In this document: positions 9,526 to 18,496 of the stretch, one piece after another | Numbering within the stretch: position 1 is the first letter of the stretch | Layout of the letters: each line of letters begins with the position of its first letter | From: Verrucomicrobiota bacterium | GTDB lineage: Bacteria; Verrucomicrobiota; Verrucomicrobiia; Opitutales; UBA953 | Direction of reading: 5' to 3' | Assembly (NCBI GenBank): GCA_016871725.1 | Contig: VHCL01000004.1 | Location: forward strand, 56,366 to 120,365 | DNA: 64,000 nucleotides | Translations under genes and position numbers: made by a program | Notes under the pieces: model-generated | What the model was told of the DNA's origin: nothing | The model's database searches: none | What the model saw: the letters and a program-made list of their open reading frames with translations, nothing else

Positions 9526-10947
9526 TTACGCCTTCAGACCGTGCAGGTTGGCCATGGAAATGCCAGACAACATTGCGCCGGTGACCCCCAGGAAGCCTTG
9601 GTCCGTGCCGATGAGGAAGAGGTTGGCGAGGTCGGTCCGCCCGTCGCGGCGCTTGACCGTGGCCCCGTAGATGGCGCCGTTGAGGTGGCCGGTGAACTTG
9701 CGGACGGTCCGCGGCGTGAAGACGTCGGTCGAGGTCAGCGCGGCGTCGTGCGCGGCGTCCGTGACGGCGGGCAGATGCGCCCGGGCCACGCGGTTGAGCC
9801 GGCCGCACCACTCCTGCTTGCGGGCCTGATACTCGGCTTCGGGCAAGGCGCACCAGGCGTCGTGGTTGGCCAGCGAGGTGACCCGGAGCCAACCTTCGTC
9901 CAACGCCCTGCCCTCCCCGTATTGATAATTATTCGGGATGCAGACGACGCCGGAACGCGGGTCGACGAGGTCGGCCGGCGCCCGGTAGCTGAAGCGCTCG
10001 GCGTCGCAGAAGAAGACGATGGTGTCCTGCCAGCCGAAGCCGGCGAAGGCGGCGGCGTCATAGGTCGCGATCGTCTCGGCGTAACCCAGCCGGCCGATCT
10101 CGGCCGCCGCGGCCGCGGGCGGGGCGTCCGAACGCAGCCGCATCGTCTCGACCGCGCCCGCCGAGGAGTAGACCGCCTCGGCGGTGACTTCGCTGCCGTC
10201 GTCGAGGACGAGCGCGGCCGCGCGGCCGGCGCGCACCTCGATCCGCGTCACGCCGCACTTCATGCGTCGCTCGACGCCGTGCTCGCGGCAACGGTCGGTG
10301 AGCAGGCGGATGACCTGACGCACGCCGACGAAGGGACGCGCGAAGCCCTCGCGGAAAAGCGAACGCCACATCACGGCGAACTGCGAGACCTCGATGTCGT
10401 CCTCCAGGGCGCTGCCGTAGAAACACGTCGGCAGGAGGAGCATGTCGCGCAGCAGCGGATCCCCGAGACGCTCGTCGAGGAGCGCGCGGGCCGAACCGCC
10501 GTGGGCCTCCAGCGCCGCCTCGTCGAGCCCGGCGATCCAGGCGTCGAGCGCACGGAACCGGTCGACGGAACGCGGGAACTCGCGGGCGACGTCCGCCAGC
10601 AGGGCCTCGTAGTCGTTGTTCAGGCGGAGGTTCTTCCCGGCGATCGTCACGCGCGAGCCCCGCTGCGGACAGAGGTCGAGCTCGTCGCGGCGGATGCGCA
10701 GCTGACGCATCAGCTTCACCAACGGCGCGCCTTTCGCGCCTTCCGGCACCCAGTTGGTCAGCGCGTGCAGGCCGACGTCATACTTCCGCTTGCCGCGGGC
10801 GTAGAAGGAATTCAGGCCGCCGGGGGCGTTATGCCGCTCCAGCACCAGGACCTTGCGGCCGAACATCCCCAGCCGGACGGCGGCGGCGAGGCCCGACATG
10901 CCCGCCCCGATGATGACGGCGTCATAATGGGCGGCGGCGGTGGGCAC
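9526..10947 (-). CDS. CrtI/CrtISO-like FAD-dependent oxidoreductase
   Basis: This 473-residue flavoprotein has an N-terminal dinucleotide-binding motif (DAVIIGAGMSGLAAAVRLG), then LERHNAPGG as in phytoene desaturases, carotenoid isomerases and retinol saturases. The C-terminal FAD motif is NLFLIGTDQGFLGVTGAMLSG. The domain order and length fit the family, whose members desaturate, saturate or isomerise polyenes. No carotenoid synthase is nearby, so a carotenoid role is not shown. It lies between a GT9 glycosyltransferase (44 bases upstream) and the MFS gene. A second paralogue occurs at 61.3-62.8 kb. Confidence 0.75.
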   Translation of the reverse strand: MPTAAAHYDAVIIGAGMSGLAAAVRLGMFGRKVLVLERHNAPGGLNSFYARGKRKYDVGLHALTNWVPEGAKGAPLVKLMRQLRIRRDELDLCPQRGSRVTIAGKNLRLNNDYEALLADVAREFPRSVDRFRALDAWIAGLDEAALEAHGGSARALLDERLGDPLLRDMLLLPTCFYGSALEDDIEVSQFAVMWRSLFREGFARPFVGVRQVIRLLTDRCREHGVERRMKCGVTRIEVRAGRAAALVLDDGSEVTAEAVYSSAGAVETMRLRSDAPPAAAAAEIGRLGYAETIATYDAAAFAGFGWQDTIVFFCDAERFSYRAPADLVDPRSGVVCIPNNYQYGEGRALDEGWLRVTSLANHDAWCALPEAEYQARKQEWCGRLNRVARAHLPAVTDAAHDAALTSTDVFTPRTVRKFTGHLNGAIYGATVKRRDGRTDLANLFLIGTDQGFLGVTGAMLSGISMANLHGLKA

Positions 10948-10990
10948 GGGGCTAATGTCAGGGAAGCAGGGCCGAGGTCAAGCGACGCCC

Positions 10991-11989
10991 TCAGGGCGCC
11001 GTGATCCGCAGGACTTCCTCCGCGGCCTGCGTGACCTGCTGGGGCGTGATCCGGGCCAGCGCCCGGTCCATGCGGGCGAGATATTCGGCGCGGGGCTCGC
11101 CCGCGAACATCGTCGTGTCGACCCGCACGACCCGATGCACGGCCCCCCACGGACGGGCCCGGGCGTAATCGGAAGGCCCGAAGACGCCGACGACCGGCGT
11201 GCCGACCGCCGCGGCGAGCTGCAGGACCGAAGAATCGGCCCCCAGGAAAAGCCGCGATTCCTTGATGAGCCGGGCGAGCTGGGCGAAGCGGAGGCGACCG
11301 CCGGTCGACATCGCGACGGGACCGATCAGCCCGCAGAGGGCTTCGGCCATGATCCGCTCGGCGCCGCCCGGGCCGGCCGAGACGACGATGCGCTCGACCG
11401 CGCGCGAGGCGACGAGCTCACGGGCGACGACGGCCCACTTGTCGATCTCCAGGATCCGCTCCGGCCGCGTGGCGCCCGGATGGATGACGGCGAAACGCCC
11501 CTCTTCGAGCATGAGCCCGTGCTCCTGCATGCGCGAAGGCGCGAACCACATCGCCGGGGTCTCGGCATGGAAGCCGAGCACGCGCGACAGCACCTCGTGG
11601 TCGCGGGCGGCCTCGTGCGGATCGACGGCGGCGCCGAAGACCTGCTGATGCATGAGCGGGCGGAGGAAGAACGGCGCATGGCCGCCGCAGGCCCGCACCG
11701 CGGCGCCGCTGAGGGCCACGAGCCGGCTCGCCAGCGGATGTCCGCCCAACGCGACGGCGTGATCGAACCGACCGCGGCGCAGCCGGGACAGCAGCGCCAG
11801 GACCGAACCTTCGGCGCCGAAGCCGATGGTCTCGACGACCGCCGGACATCCCTCCAAGGCGGGCTCGGAGCCCGGCGAGGTCACGAAGGTCACCTGGGCG
11901 CCCGGGTGCCGCTCCCGGATCGTGCGCAGTCCCGCCGTCGCGGCCAACGCGCCGCGCAGTCCGGTGAACTTGACGACCAGCAGCCGCAT
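10991..11989 (-). CDS. Glycosyltransferase family 9 (heptosyltransferase-like)
   Basis: The 332-residue protein has the GT9 (ADP-heptose:LPS heptosyltransferase) pattern. The N-terminal strand-loop MRLLVVKFTGLRG is followed by FVTSPGSEP; the middle strand reads FAVIHPGA, and the C-terminal donor-binding region contains LFLGADSSVLQLAAAVGTPVVGVFGPSD. The usual His of the D-S-x-x-x-H motif is Gln here (SSVLQLAA), which is a departure from the family norm. It probably adds a sugar to a lipid- or envelope-linked acceptor. Its start lies one base from the end of the upstream ABC exporter gene, suggesting joint synthesis and export of an envelope glycolipid. Confidence 0.8.
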   Translation of the reverse strand: MRLLVVKFTGLRGALAATAGLRTIRERHPGAQVTFVTSPGSEPALEGCPAVVETIGFGAEGSVLALLSRLRRGRFDHAVALGGHPLASRLVALSGAAVRACGGHAPFFLRPLMHQQVFGAAVDPHEAARDHEVLSRVLGFHAETPAMWFAPSRMQEHGLMLEEGRFAVIHPGATRPERILEIDKWAVVARELVASRAVERIVVSAGPGGAERIMAEALCGLIGPVAMSTGGRLRFAQLARLIKESRLFLGADSSVLQLAAAVGTPVVGVFGPSDYARARPWGAVHRVVRVDTTMFAGEPRAEYLARMDRALARITPQQVTQAAEEVLRITAP

Positions 11990-11990
11990 C

Positions 11991-13796
11991 TCAGGCGAGA
12001 TTCTTGGACTGATTGTCCCAGAGGCGGCGGAACAGTTCGGACGAGGCGTAGACCTCCTCGCGCGAGCCGTCCGCCACGATGCGGCCGCCGTCGAAGACGA
12101 GGACGCGGCCGACGTCGCGGATGGTGCTGAAGCGGTGCGCGACGATGAGGGTCGTGCGCCCCTTCATGAGGAGCGCGAGCGACTGCTGGATGCTGCGCTC
12201 GGTGTCGGTGTCGAGGGCCGACGTCGCCTCGTCGAGGATCAGCACGGGGGCGTCCTTGAGGAAGGCGCGGGCGATCGAGACGCGCTGGCGCTGACCGCCG
12301 GACAGGCGGCCGCCACGCTCGCCGACCTTCGTATGGAAACCTTCCGGCTGGGCCCCGATGAACTCGAGCGCGCCCGCGAGCCGGGCGGCCTCGCGGACCT
12401 CGGCGTCCGTCGCCGTCGGCCGGCCGAGACGGATGTTCTCGAGGATCGATTCGTTGAAAAGCACCGGCTCCTGGGAGACCAGGGCGATGTTGGCGCGGAG
12501 GTCGGCCTGGCGCACGGCGCGCAGGTCCTGGCCGTCGATGCGGATCGCGCCCCGCTGCGGATCGAAGAAGCGGGGCACCAGGTTGACGAAGGTGCTCTTG
12601 CCGGCGCCGCTGGGACCGACGAGCGCGACGGACTGGCCGGCCGGGATGCGCAGCGTCACGGAGGCGAGGACGGGCTCGGCGCCGTAGGCGAAGCTCACGT
12701 CCGCGAATTCGAGGTCACCGCGCACGCGCGCGAGCGGACGGGCGTCGGCCGCGTCCGCGACCTCGATCTCGGCCCGCAGGACCTCCTCGAGGCGGGCCAG
12801 GCCGGGCGCGGCCATGCTCAGGCGGCTGGTGACGTTGCCGAGCCGCTTGACCGGGCCGTAGGCGAAGTAGAAGGCGACGATGAGCGAGAGCAGCTCCGGC
12901 AAGGTGAACCCGCCCGCCGCCCCGAAGCCGATGGCGGCGGCGATGCCCGACGCCGCGGTCAGCTCGATGAGAGGCGAGAGCGCCTTCTCGTAACGGACGA
13001 GCTTGCCTTGGATCCGCAGGCCTTCGCGGCTGGCCTCGCCGAAACGACGCTCTTCACGCTCCTGCAGGCCGTAAGCCCGGATCTCCCGGGCGGACTGCAG
13101 GTTCTCCACGGCGATGGCGTTCAGGTCCGAGGACGAGACCAGCCCCTGCTGGGTGCGCCGCTGGATGCGGCGCGCCACCGAGCGGACCAAGAGCACGGCC
13201 AGCGGCACGACGAGGAGGCAGGTGAGGAACCAGAAGCCGGCGTCGTGGGATAAGCACACCCAGACGACGTAGCCGAGGGCGAAGGCCAGCGTCAGCGGCT
13301 GGACGATCAGGTCGTTGGAGACGTCGACCAGCACCAGCCGGACCGAATTGGCGTCGGCGATCAGCCGCGCCATCAGGTCGCCGACGGAATGCCGGCCGAA
13401 GAAACCCAGGTGCATCTGCTGCAGCCGGCCGAAGACGTCGCGCCGGACGGCCTCGATGACGCGCAGCCCGGCGAGGTTCAGCAGATAGGTCGAGAAGAAC
13501 TCGCCCAGGCCCCGGATCAGCATGACCACGGGGAGGAACGCGACCGCGAAGAGCATCTCGTGCCCTTTCGGCAGGTAAAGGATCGCCCCGCCGCCGAAAC
13601 GCTCCGGCCAGGAGAGCAACGGGGCCGCGCGGGCGGACTCGTCGCCGAAGACCGAGGGCAGGACCTTGCCCATCAGGAAAGGCAGGCCGAAGGCGTTGGC
13701 GGCCGCGAAGACGACGGCGGACAGCAGGGAAAGGACCAGCAGCGTCCGGCTCCCTTTCAGGTAAGGCAGGTAGAGCTGGTAACGGCCTCGGAACAC
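11991..13796 (-). CDS. ABC exporter, MsbA-type fused permease/ATPase
   Basis: This 601-residue half-transporter has a six-helix exporter domain (about residues 15-325) and a C-terminal nucleotide-binding domain. Walker A is GPSGAGKS at 394-401, the signature LSGGQ at 498-502, Walker B VLILDEA at 518-524, and the H-loop AHR lies near 553. It works as a homodimer, and the best comparison is to lipid A flippases (MsbA) and related lipid or peptide exporters. The tight junction with a GT9 gene favours a glycolipid or LPS-type cargo, but the substrate is an inference. Confidence 0.88.
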   Translation of the reverse strand: MFRGRYQLYLPYLKGSRTLLVLSLLSAVVFAAANAFGLPFLMGKVLPSVFGDESARAAPLLSWPERFGGGAILYLPKGHEMLFAVAFLPVVMLIRGLGEFFSTYLLNLAGLRVIEAVRRDVFGRLQQMHLGFFGRHSVGDLMARLIADANSVRLVLVDVSNDLIVQPLTLAFALGYVVWVCLSHDAGFWFLTCLLVVPLAVLLVRSVARRIQRRTQQGLVSSSDLNAIAVENLQSAREIRAYGLQEREERRFGEASREGLRIQGKLVRYEKALSPLIELTAASGIAAAIGFGAAGGFTLPELLSLIVAFYFAYGPVKRLGNVTSRLSMAAPGLARLEEVLRAEIEVADAADARPLARVRGDLEFADVSFAYGAEPVLASVTLRIPAGQSVALVGPSGAGKSTFVNLVPRFFDPQRGAIRIDGQDLRAVRQADLRANIALVSQEPVLFNESILENIRLGRPTATDAEVREAARLAGALEFIGAQPEGFHTKVGERGGRLSGGQRQRVSIARAFLKDAPVLILDEATSALDTDTERSIQQSLALLMKGRTTLIVAHRFSTIRDVGRVLVFDGGRIVADGSREEVYASSELFRRLWDNQSKNLA

Positions 13797-13844
13797 GCCC
13801 CCAGCGTGGCGGACGGGGGCTGGGGAGGAAACACCAAACCGAGG

Positions 13845-14897
13845 CTATTTCTTCTTCGGGAAGGCCACGGAGAACGCGATGGCCAAGGCCAGGGTGAGGC
13901 CGATGACCGAGAGCGACAGCTCGGTGGGGAAATGCACGCGGCCATGGTCGACGAAGCGCGCGGGCATCCACGCGGCGAACTGGCCGGCGGGCTGCCCCAG
14001 CCCGGCCGCCCAGGGTAGGATCATCTTCAGCCCGATGAAGACGAGCACGAAGGCGAGCGCCGGCTTGAGGAAGCGGAAATACTGCATGAAGCCGGCGAGG
14101 GCGAAATACATGGAGCGCAGCCCCATGATCGCGAAGATGTTCGAGGTGAAGGCGACGAACCGCTTCTCCTCGATCGGCAGGTTCGGCGGCAGGATGCCGA
14201 GGACGGCCGGGATGGAATCGATCGCGAAGATCAGGTCCGTGCCTTCGACGACGAGGAGGACGAGGAAGAGCGGCGTGAAGCGGCGGACGCCGTCTTCCTT
14301 GACCCAGAACTTGTTGCCGTGCAGGTGCGGCGTGAGCGGGAAGAACTTCCGGGCCACCCGGACGAACAGGTTCTCGTCCATGCCCTTGCCTTCATGCTCG
14401 TCGCGCGAGACCGCGAGCTTGACCCCGGTGAACAGGAGGAACGCGCCGAAGATCGGCAGCAGCCACGTGAAGCTCTCGACGGCCGCGACGCCGGCGATGA
14501 TGAAGAGGGCCCGCATGGCGACCGCGCCGATGATGCCCCAGAAGAGCACGCGGTGCTGCAGGTGGTCCGGGATCTTGAAGTGGGCGAAGACGAGGATGAA
14601 GATGAACAGGTTGTCGACCGAGAGGGCGAGCTCGAGGACGTAGCCGGCGGCGAACAGCTGGGCGTCCTCCGCGCCGCGCCAGGCCGACAACAGGAAGCCG
14701 AAGGCTACCGCCAGCGAGACCCAGACGACGCACCACGCCACGGCCTCCTTGAAGGAAGGCTTGTGGTCGGTCTTGTTGAAGACCCCCAGGTCGAGGGCCA
14801 GCATGCTGACGACGAAACCCAGGAAGGCCACCCAGGCCCACGCCGGGATCACCAAAGGAGCGTCGGCCTGGACGGCAAGAGGGAGGACCATGCCCAA
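13845..14897 (-). CDS. TerC/Alx-family membrane protein
   Basis: The 350-residue integral membrane protein carries the TerC hallmarks. There is an acidic membrane motif in LELALSVDNLFIFILVF and a second in VVEGTDLIFAIDSIPAVLGI, with NIFAIMGLRSMYF after it. TerC/Alx proteins have been linked to tellurite resistance, alkaline response and, more recently, manganese export. It begins with MGMVLPLAVQ; the third residue is an alternative start. The upstream leader on this strand does not show the conserved core of a yybP-ykoY manganese riboswitch. A 20-base GC-rich inverted repeat (AGCCCGC / GCGGGCT) lies in the gap to tRNA-Arg. Confidence 0.9.
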   Translation of the reverse strand: MGMVLPLAVQADAPLVIPAWAWVAFLGFVVSMLALDLGVFNKTDHKPSFKEAVAWCVVWVSLAVAFGFLLSAWRGAEDAQLFAAGYVLELALSVDNLFIFILVFAHFKIPDHLQHRVLFWGIIGAVAMRALFIIAGVAAVESFTWLLPIFGAFLLFTGVKLAVSRDEHEGKGMDENLFVRVARKFFPLTPHLHGNKFWVKEDGVRRFTPLFLVLLVVEGTDLIFAIDSIPAVLGILPPNLPIEEKRFVAFTSNIFAIMGLRSMYFALAGFMQYFRFLKPALAFVLVFIGLKMILPWAAGLGQPAGQFAAWMPARFVDHGRVHFPTELSLSVIGLTLALAIAFSVAFPKKK

Positions 14898-14983
14898 GAA
14901 GTTGGCCGAAACCGGGGGGAGTCAAGCCAGCCCGCCGATGCGGGCTTGCCCGCCCGCCCGGGAGCGGGCTAAATCAGAGCCGC

Positions 14984-15055
14984 GTTCCCGTAGTTCAACG
15001 GATAGAACATTGGTTTCCTAAACCGAGGATGTGGGTTCGATTCCCGCCGGGGACA
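14984..15055 (+). tRNA. tRNA-Arg (anticodon CCT)
   Basis: The acceptor strands GTTCCCG and CGGGGAC pair (one U-G). The anticodon stem TTGGT/ACCGA holds the loop TTCCTAA with anticodon CCT, reading Arg codon AGG. The T-arm GTGGG-TTCGATT-CCCGC is intact and discriminator A is at 15055. Unlike the two other tRNAs of the window, CCA is not encoded (GCG follows). Confidence 0.93.
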
Positions 15056-15073
15056 GCGCCGCGCCGGCCGGCG

Positions 15074-16234
15074 TCACTGGCCTTTGAGACGATACCCTTG
15101 GACGCGGGTGTCGGCCGACCGCCGGTAGATGTCGTCGACGTCCTTGAGCGACATGAAGGTCCAAGGAGCCAGGATGCTCTCCCCGTTCTTGGTCAGGACG
15201 ATGTCGTCCGCGACATGGACGCAGGTGTGCAGTCCTTCGCCGCCGTCCAGGAAGCACAGGACGTCGCCGAACTTATAGGGCGGATCGACGGCCACGTAAG
15301 CCGAAAGCAGGTGCTCCGAGGCCTTGGCGCTGTCGAGGAAGAGGTCCTTCGGCTCCTCCTCGAAGAAGTTGAGCGACGTCCAATGGCAGTCCGGCAGGCG
15401 GCCTTTCAGCCCCATGGAGGCGGTGGGGAAGGTGTAGACGCGCCGACGGGCCAGGGTCGGCAGGAACTGGGTCGCGTCGATGAGCTGCGGCGCACGGCGA
15501 CGCGTGATCGCGACGAGGAAGGGAACGCGCTCGGTGTTCAAGGTGCCGGCGCTCCAATAGTCGATGAAAGTCGCGCGGCCGTCCTTGAGCGGGAGCTTGA
15601 GCTCGACCAGCAGGCTGCGGACGCGCGTGATCGTGCGGAAGACGGCGGCGACCTCTTCCGAGTTCTTAGCCAAGGTCAGGAGGGCCTGGATGTCGCTGAA
15701 GACCAAGGCCGAGCCCCGACGCCAGAGCAGCTTGCGCATCAGTTCCTGCTGCGGCTTGGTGATCTCGGTCTCGGCCAGCCAGTCATCGATGTCGCCGCCA
15801 TGGATGAACACCGGGTCGCGCTGGTACTCGTTCGCGGAAGACTTCGCGAGCTCGGCGTAGAGGGCCGAACGGGCGGCCTCGCCCAAGGCCACGAGGTCCT
15901 CGACCTTGGGCAGCACGACCACGTTGTTGCCGCTCGCGACCACCTGCGTCGGCCCGAGGAGACGCGCCACGACCTCGGCCGGCACGCCGGCCTTCTCCAT
16001 GACCTCGCGGACGCCCTTCTCGGTGGTCTGCTCGAAGGTCCAGCGGGTCACCGAAGACGGCTTGGCGACGACGGCGAGGATGTTCTCCGGCGGCTCCAGG
16101 TAGACGGCGCGCACCTGCAGATCGCCCCACGGTCCCGGCTTGGCGATCCAGACGGGCTCGGCCGCGGACAGGTGCGCGGCGGCGAAGGCCAGCAAGGCGG
16201 GAAAGACAAAGGACAGCGACGACCGGAAAGCCAC
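15074..16234 (-). CDS. Secreted protein of unknown function, possibly NlpC/P60-like
   Basis: I do not recognise this 386-residue protein as a named family. It has a clear signal peptide (residues 1-25, ending SAA-E). The middle (60-215) is helical, with no membrane segment. The last third contains LPDCHWTSLNFF (Cys 283 at the start of a helix), then GDVLCFLDGGEGLHTCVHV (His 336 and 340) and VLTKNGESI. This Cys-helix, strand-His-strand order is the arrangement of NlpC/P60-type papain-fold peptidases and amidases, and the G-D-V-L lead-in is also typical. The similarity is by pattern only. It is the sole minus-strand gene between tRNA-Arg and the NYN gene. Confidence 0.6.
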   Translation of the reverse strand: MAFRSSLSFVFPALLAFAAAHLSAAEPVWIAKPGPWGDLQVRAVYLEPPENILAVVAKPSSVTRWTFEQTTEKGVREVMEKAGVPAEVVARLLGPTQVVASGNNVVVLPKVEDLVALGEAARSALYAELAKSSANEYQRDPVFIHGGDIDDWLAETEITKPQQELMRKLLWRRGSALVFSDIQALLTLAKNSEEVAAVFRTITRVRSLLVELKLPLKDGRATFIDYWSAGTLNTERVPFLVAITRRRAPQLIDATQFLPTLARRRVYTFPTASMGLKGRLPDCHWTSLNFFEEEPKDLFLDSAKASEHLLSAYVAVDPPYKFGDVLCFLDGGEGLHTCVHVADDIVLTKNGESILAPWTFMSLKDVDDIYRRSADTRVQGYRLKGQ

Positions 16235-16325
16235 GCCGTTTTAACATCCGTAAAAGGCGGAAGTTCCAACAAAATAATATGACGGCGGGCCGGCGCGGCC
16301 GCCGGCGATTTCGCATTGTAGAGAC

Positions 16326-17501
16326 ATGGCTTCCGCCGCAGGGATAGGACGCCTCCCTACCGTGACCCGTCCCAAAGCCAAGAAGACCACTCCCGCCCGC
16401 CGCGCCGCCAAGCCCGCCGGCCGGCGCGCCGCCAAACCGGCCAAACGCCAGGCCGACGCCGCCTCGACCTCGACGCCCGAAGCCGCGAAGGCCCAGCCGA
16501 ACCAGCGCATCGGCGTGCTCATCGACGCGGACAACGTCTCGCACCAGCACCTTCCCACCCTGCGTCGCTTCATCGGCGACACGGCGATCGCCGCGGCCAA
16601 GGCCTACGGCGACTTCCAAGGCCGCCTCAGCGGCTGGCGCGCGGCCGCGCAGGAATGGGTCGAACTCGAGCTCGTCGACCAGCGCAGCTACACGCCCGGC
16701 AAGAACGCGGCCGACATGCGCCTGACGATCGACGCGGTGAAGCTGATGGCCGGTCCGACCCCGCCGACGACCCTGATCTTCGTCACCAACGACAGCGACT
16801 TCACCCCGGTCGTCGAGGACGCCAAGCGCCTCGGCGTCCGCATCATCGTGATGGGCGAGCGCACCCACAAGGCCCTGCGCTCGACGGCCCACCACTACCT
16901 GAACCTCTCCGAACTCCGCGACCGGATGGACGCCGAACAGGCCGCGAAGTCCGACCCGCGCAAGGCCCTCGCGCTCCTCGCCCAGGCCCTGCGCGCGGTC
17001 CTGCCGAAGACGAACAAGGAAGCCGCCGCGTTGCTCGACCAGTTCGAGCAGATGCTGCCCGACCTCCGCTTCGCCGACGCGGCTCGCCCGCCACGCGAGG
17101 CCGTCGCCCGCCGCGAGCCCCGCCCCGAACGCGCTCCGCGCGAACCACGCGCGGCCCGCGATGCCCGCCCCGCCCCGGACAACTCCGGCCAGGATTACCG
17201 CGACCGCCCGAACCTCTCGTCCGCCCAGCAGGCCCAAGGCAAGGCCGAGGCCGACCAGCGCCGCGCCCAGCTGCAGCAGCGTCAGGACATCATCGACGCG
17301 CTCGTCGACGTCGCCACCGGTCTCGCCCCCGCCGGCGAATGGCTGAAGGTCGAGGTCATCAAGAAGTTCCTCCTGCAGGAGCATCCCGGCCTCGAGGCGA
17401 ACGCCCCGCGCTACGCGAAGTTCTACCGCATGCTCGAGGACACCGGCCGTTTCGACGTCCAGCTCCAGGGCTCGACGGTGATGGCCCGCCTCAAGGAGTA
17501 A
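16326..17501 (+). CDS. NYN-domain (LabA/DUF88) putative RNase with C-terminal OST-HTH-like region
   Basis: The 391-residue protein has three parts. Residues 1-57 are a basic Ala/Lys/Pro/Arg-rich tail reminiscent of histone tails. Residues 60-195 form a NYN domain with the expected acidic residues: D67 and D69 in VLIDADN, D130 in AADMRL, and D156/D158 in VTNDSDFTPVV. An Arg/Pro-rich disordered stretch (about 248-290) leads to a C-terminal domain (305-391) with the helical pattern and LKVEVIKKFLLQEHP/FYRMLEDTGRF motifs of OST-HTH/LOTUS modules. NYN proteins of this kind are considered metal-dependent RNases. A downstream GTG (16362) is an alternative start. AT-rich sequence (AAAATAATATGA) about 60 bases upstream could contain the promoter. 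Confidence 0.82.
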   Translation: MASAAGIGRLPTVTRPKAKKTTPARRAAKPAGRRAAKPAKRQADAASTSTPEAAKAQPNQRIGVLIDADNVSHQHLPTLRRFIGDTAIAAAKAYGDFQGRLSGWRAAAQEWVELELVDQRSYTPGKNAADMRLTIDAVKLMAGPTPPTTLIFVTNDSDFTPVVEDAKRLGVRIIVMGERTHKALRSTAHHYLNLSELRDRMDAEQAAKSDPRKALALLAQALRAVLPKTNKEAAALLDQFEQMLPDLRFADAARPPREAVARREPRPERAPREPRAARDARPAPDNSGQDYRDRPNLSSAQQAQGKAEADQRRAQLQQRQDIIDALVDVATGLAPAGEWLKVEVIKKFLLQEHPGLEANAPRYAKFYRMLEDTGRFDVQLQGSTVMARLKE

Positions 17502-17504
17502 GCC

Positions 17505-18494
17505 TTACCTCCCGATCGTCCGGGCCAGGAAGTCGAGCGTCGGCGCGACCAGGTCGGGGTTGTCGGACGAGCCCGCGGCCTCGGTTCCGCCGAAGACGCC
17601 CGTGCGCTTCCAGGACTTGCCCTTCGGGTGCAGGTCGAAGGTATGCGGCGCGCCGTCGACGACGACGTATTCATGGGGCACCTTCGCCGCGCGCAGGGCC
17701 TTGGCCATCTCCTCGGACTGCGCGATGTCGACCGTGGTGTCGGCCGTGCCGTGCAGGATGAGCACGGGCGGATCCTGCGGATCGCACTGGTTGGCGGGCA
17801 GGTAGGCGGCCTGCTCGGCGGCCGCCGCGCCCGGGACCAATCCTTTGCCGTGCTTGGAGAAGTTCACGACGCCGTAGAAATCGATGACCGCGGAGACCTT
17901 GGCGGAGACCTTCGCGGCCGGATCGCCACCGGGACCGGTCTTGTCGTCGGACAGTCCGACCATCAAGGCGAGGTAGCCGCCGGCGGAACCGCCCGCCACG
18001 GCGACCTTGTCGGGATGCACGCCCAGCTCCTTGGCGTGCGCGCGGACCCAGCGGACGGCTTCACGGCAGTCCGCGATGTTCTGCGGCCAGACGCCCGCCT
18101 TGTCCTTGGGACCGAGCACGTAGTTGCAGCTGACGACGACATAGCCGGCCCGACAAAGGTCGGCGCTGACGCTGGCGGAGCGATACTCGGCCTTGTCGCC
18201 GCCGGTGAAACCGCCGCCATGGATGAAGACGACGGCGCCGCGGTCGGCACGGAAGCTCCCCATCGGGTAATACAGGTCGAGCTTCTCCTTGCGGTCGGCG
18301 CCAAGGAAGGGGATGTCGCTCAGGCGGTAGACCGGCGCGGCCGAGTCGACGGAGGCGTAGGCCTTCGCGGCGAGCGCGGGAACCTTGGCGACCTCGACGA
18401 CCTCTCCGGCCTTGGCCAGTTCGCGGATGCCGAGCTTGGAGATATCGGCGGCGGAGACAGCCGCGGCGACGAGGAGCAGGAGGAGCGGGCGCAT
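17505..18494 (-). CDS. Secreted alpha/beta hydrolase (esterase/lipase, HSL-like)
   Basis: The 329-residue protein has a signal peptide (MRPLLLLLVAAAVSAA). It carries the motif HGGG at 92-95 (oxyanion hole), the nucleophile elbow GGSAGG with Ser 170, an Asp in HGTADTTVD and a His in GAPHTF, which together complete the triad of acetyl-esterase/hormone-sensitive-lipase-type hydrolases. It probably de-esterifies sugars or small esters in the periplasm. It converges with the NYN gene (three bases between stops) and lies downstream of cimA. A ten-pair hairpin ends two bases before its start codon, which may restrict translation or mark the end of the cimA transcript. Confidence 0.85.
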   Translation of the reverse strand: MRPLLLLLVAAAVSAADISKLGIRELAKAGEVVEVAKVPALAAKAYASVDSAAPVYRLSDIPFLGADRKEKLDLYYPMGSFRADRGAVVFIHGGGFTGGDKAEYRSASVSADLCRAGYVVVSCNYVLGPKDKAGVWPQNIADCREAVRWVRAHAKELGVHPDKVAVAGGSAGGYLALMVGLSDDKTGPGGDPAAKVSAKVSAVIDFYGVVNFSKHGKGLVPGAAAAEQAAYLPANQCDPQDPPVLILHGTADTTVDIAQSEEMAKALRAAKVPHEYVVVDGAPHTFDLHPKGKSWKRTGVFGGTEAAGSSDNPDLVAPTLDFLARTIGR

Positions 18495-18496
18495 GC

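Noticed and set aside
14898-14983. Possible manganese (yybP-ykoY) riboswitch before the TerC gene
   Set aside because: The leader is too short, and the conserved core of that riboswitch could not be found; only a GC-rich inverted repeat is present.
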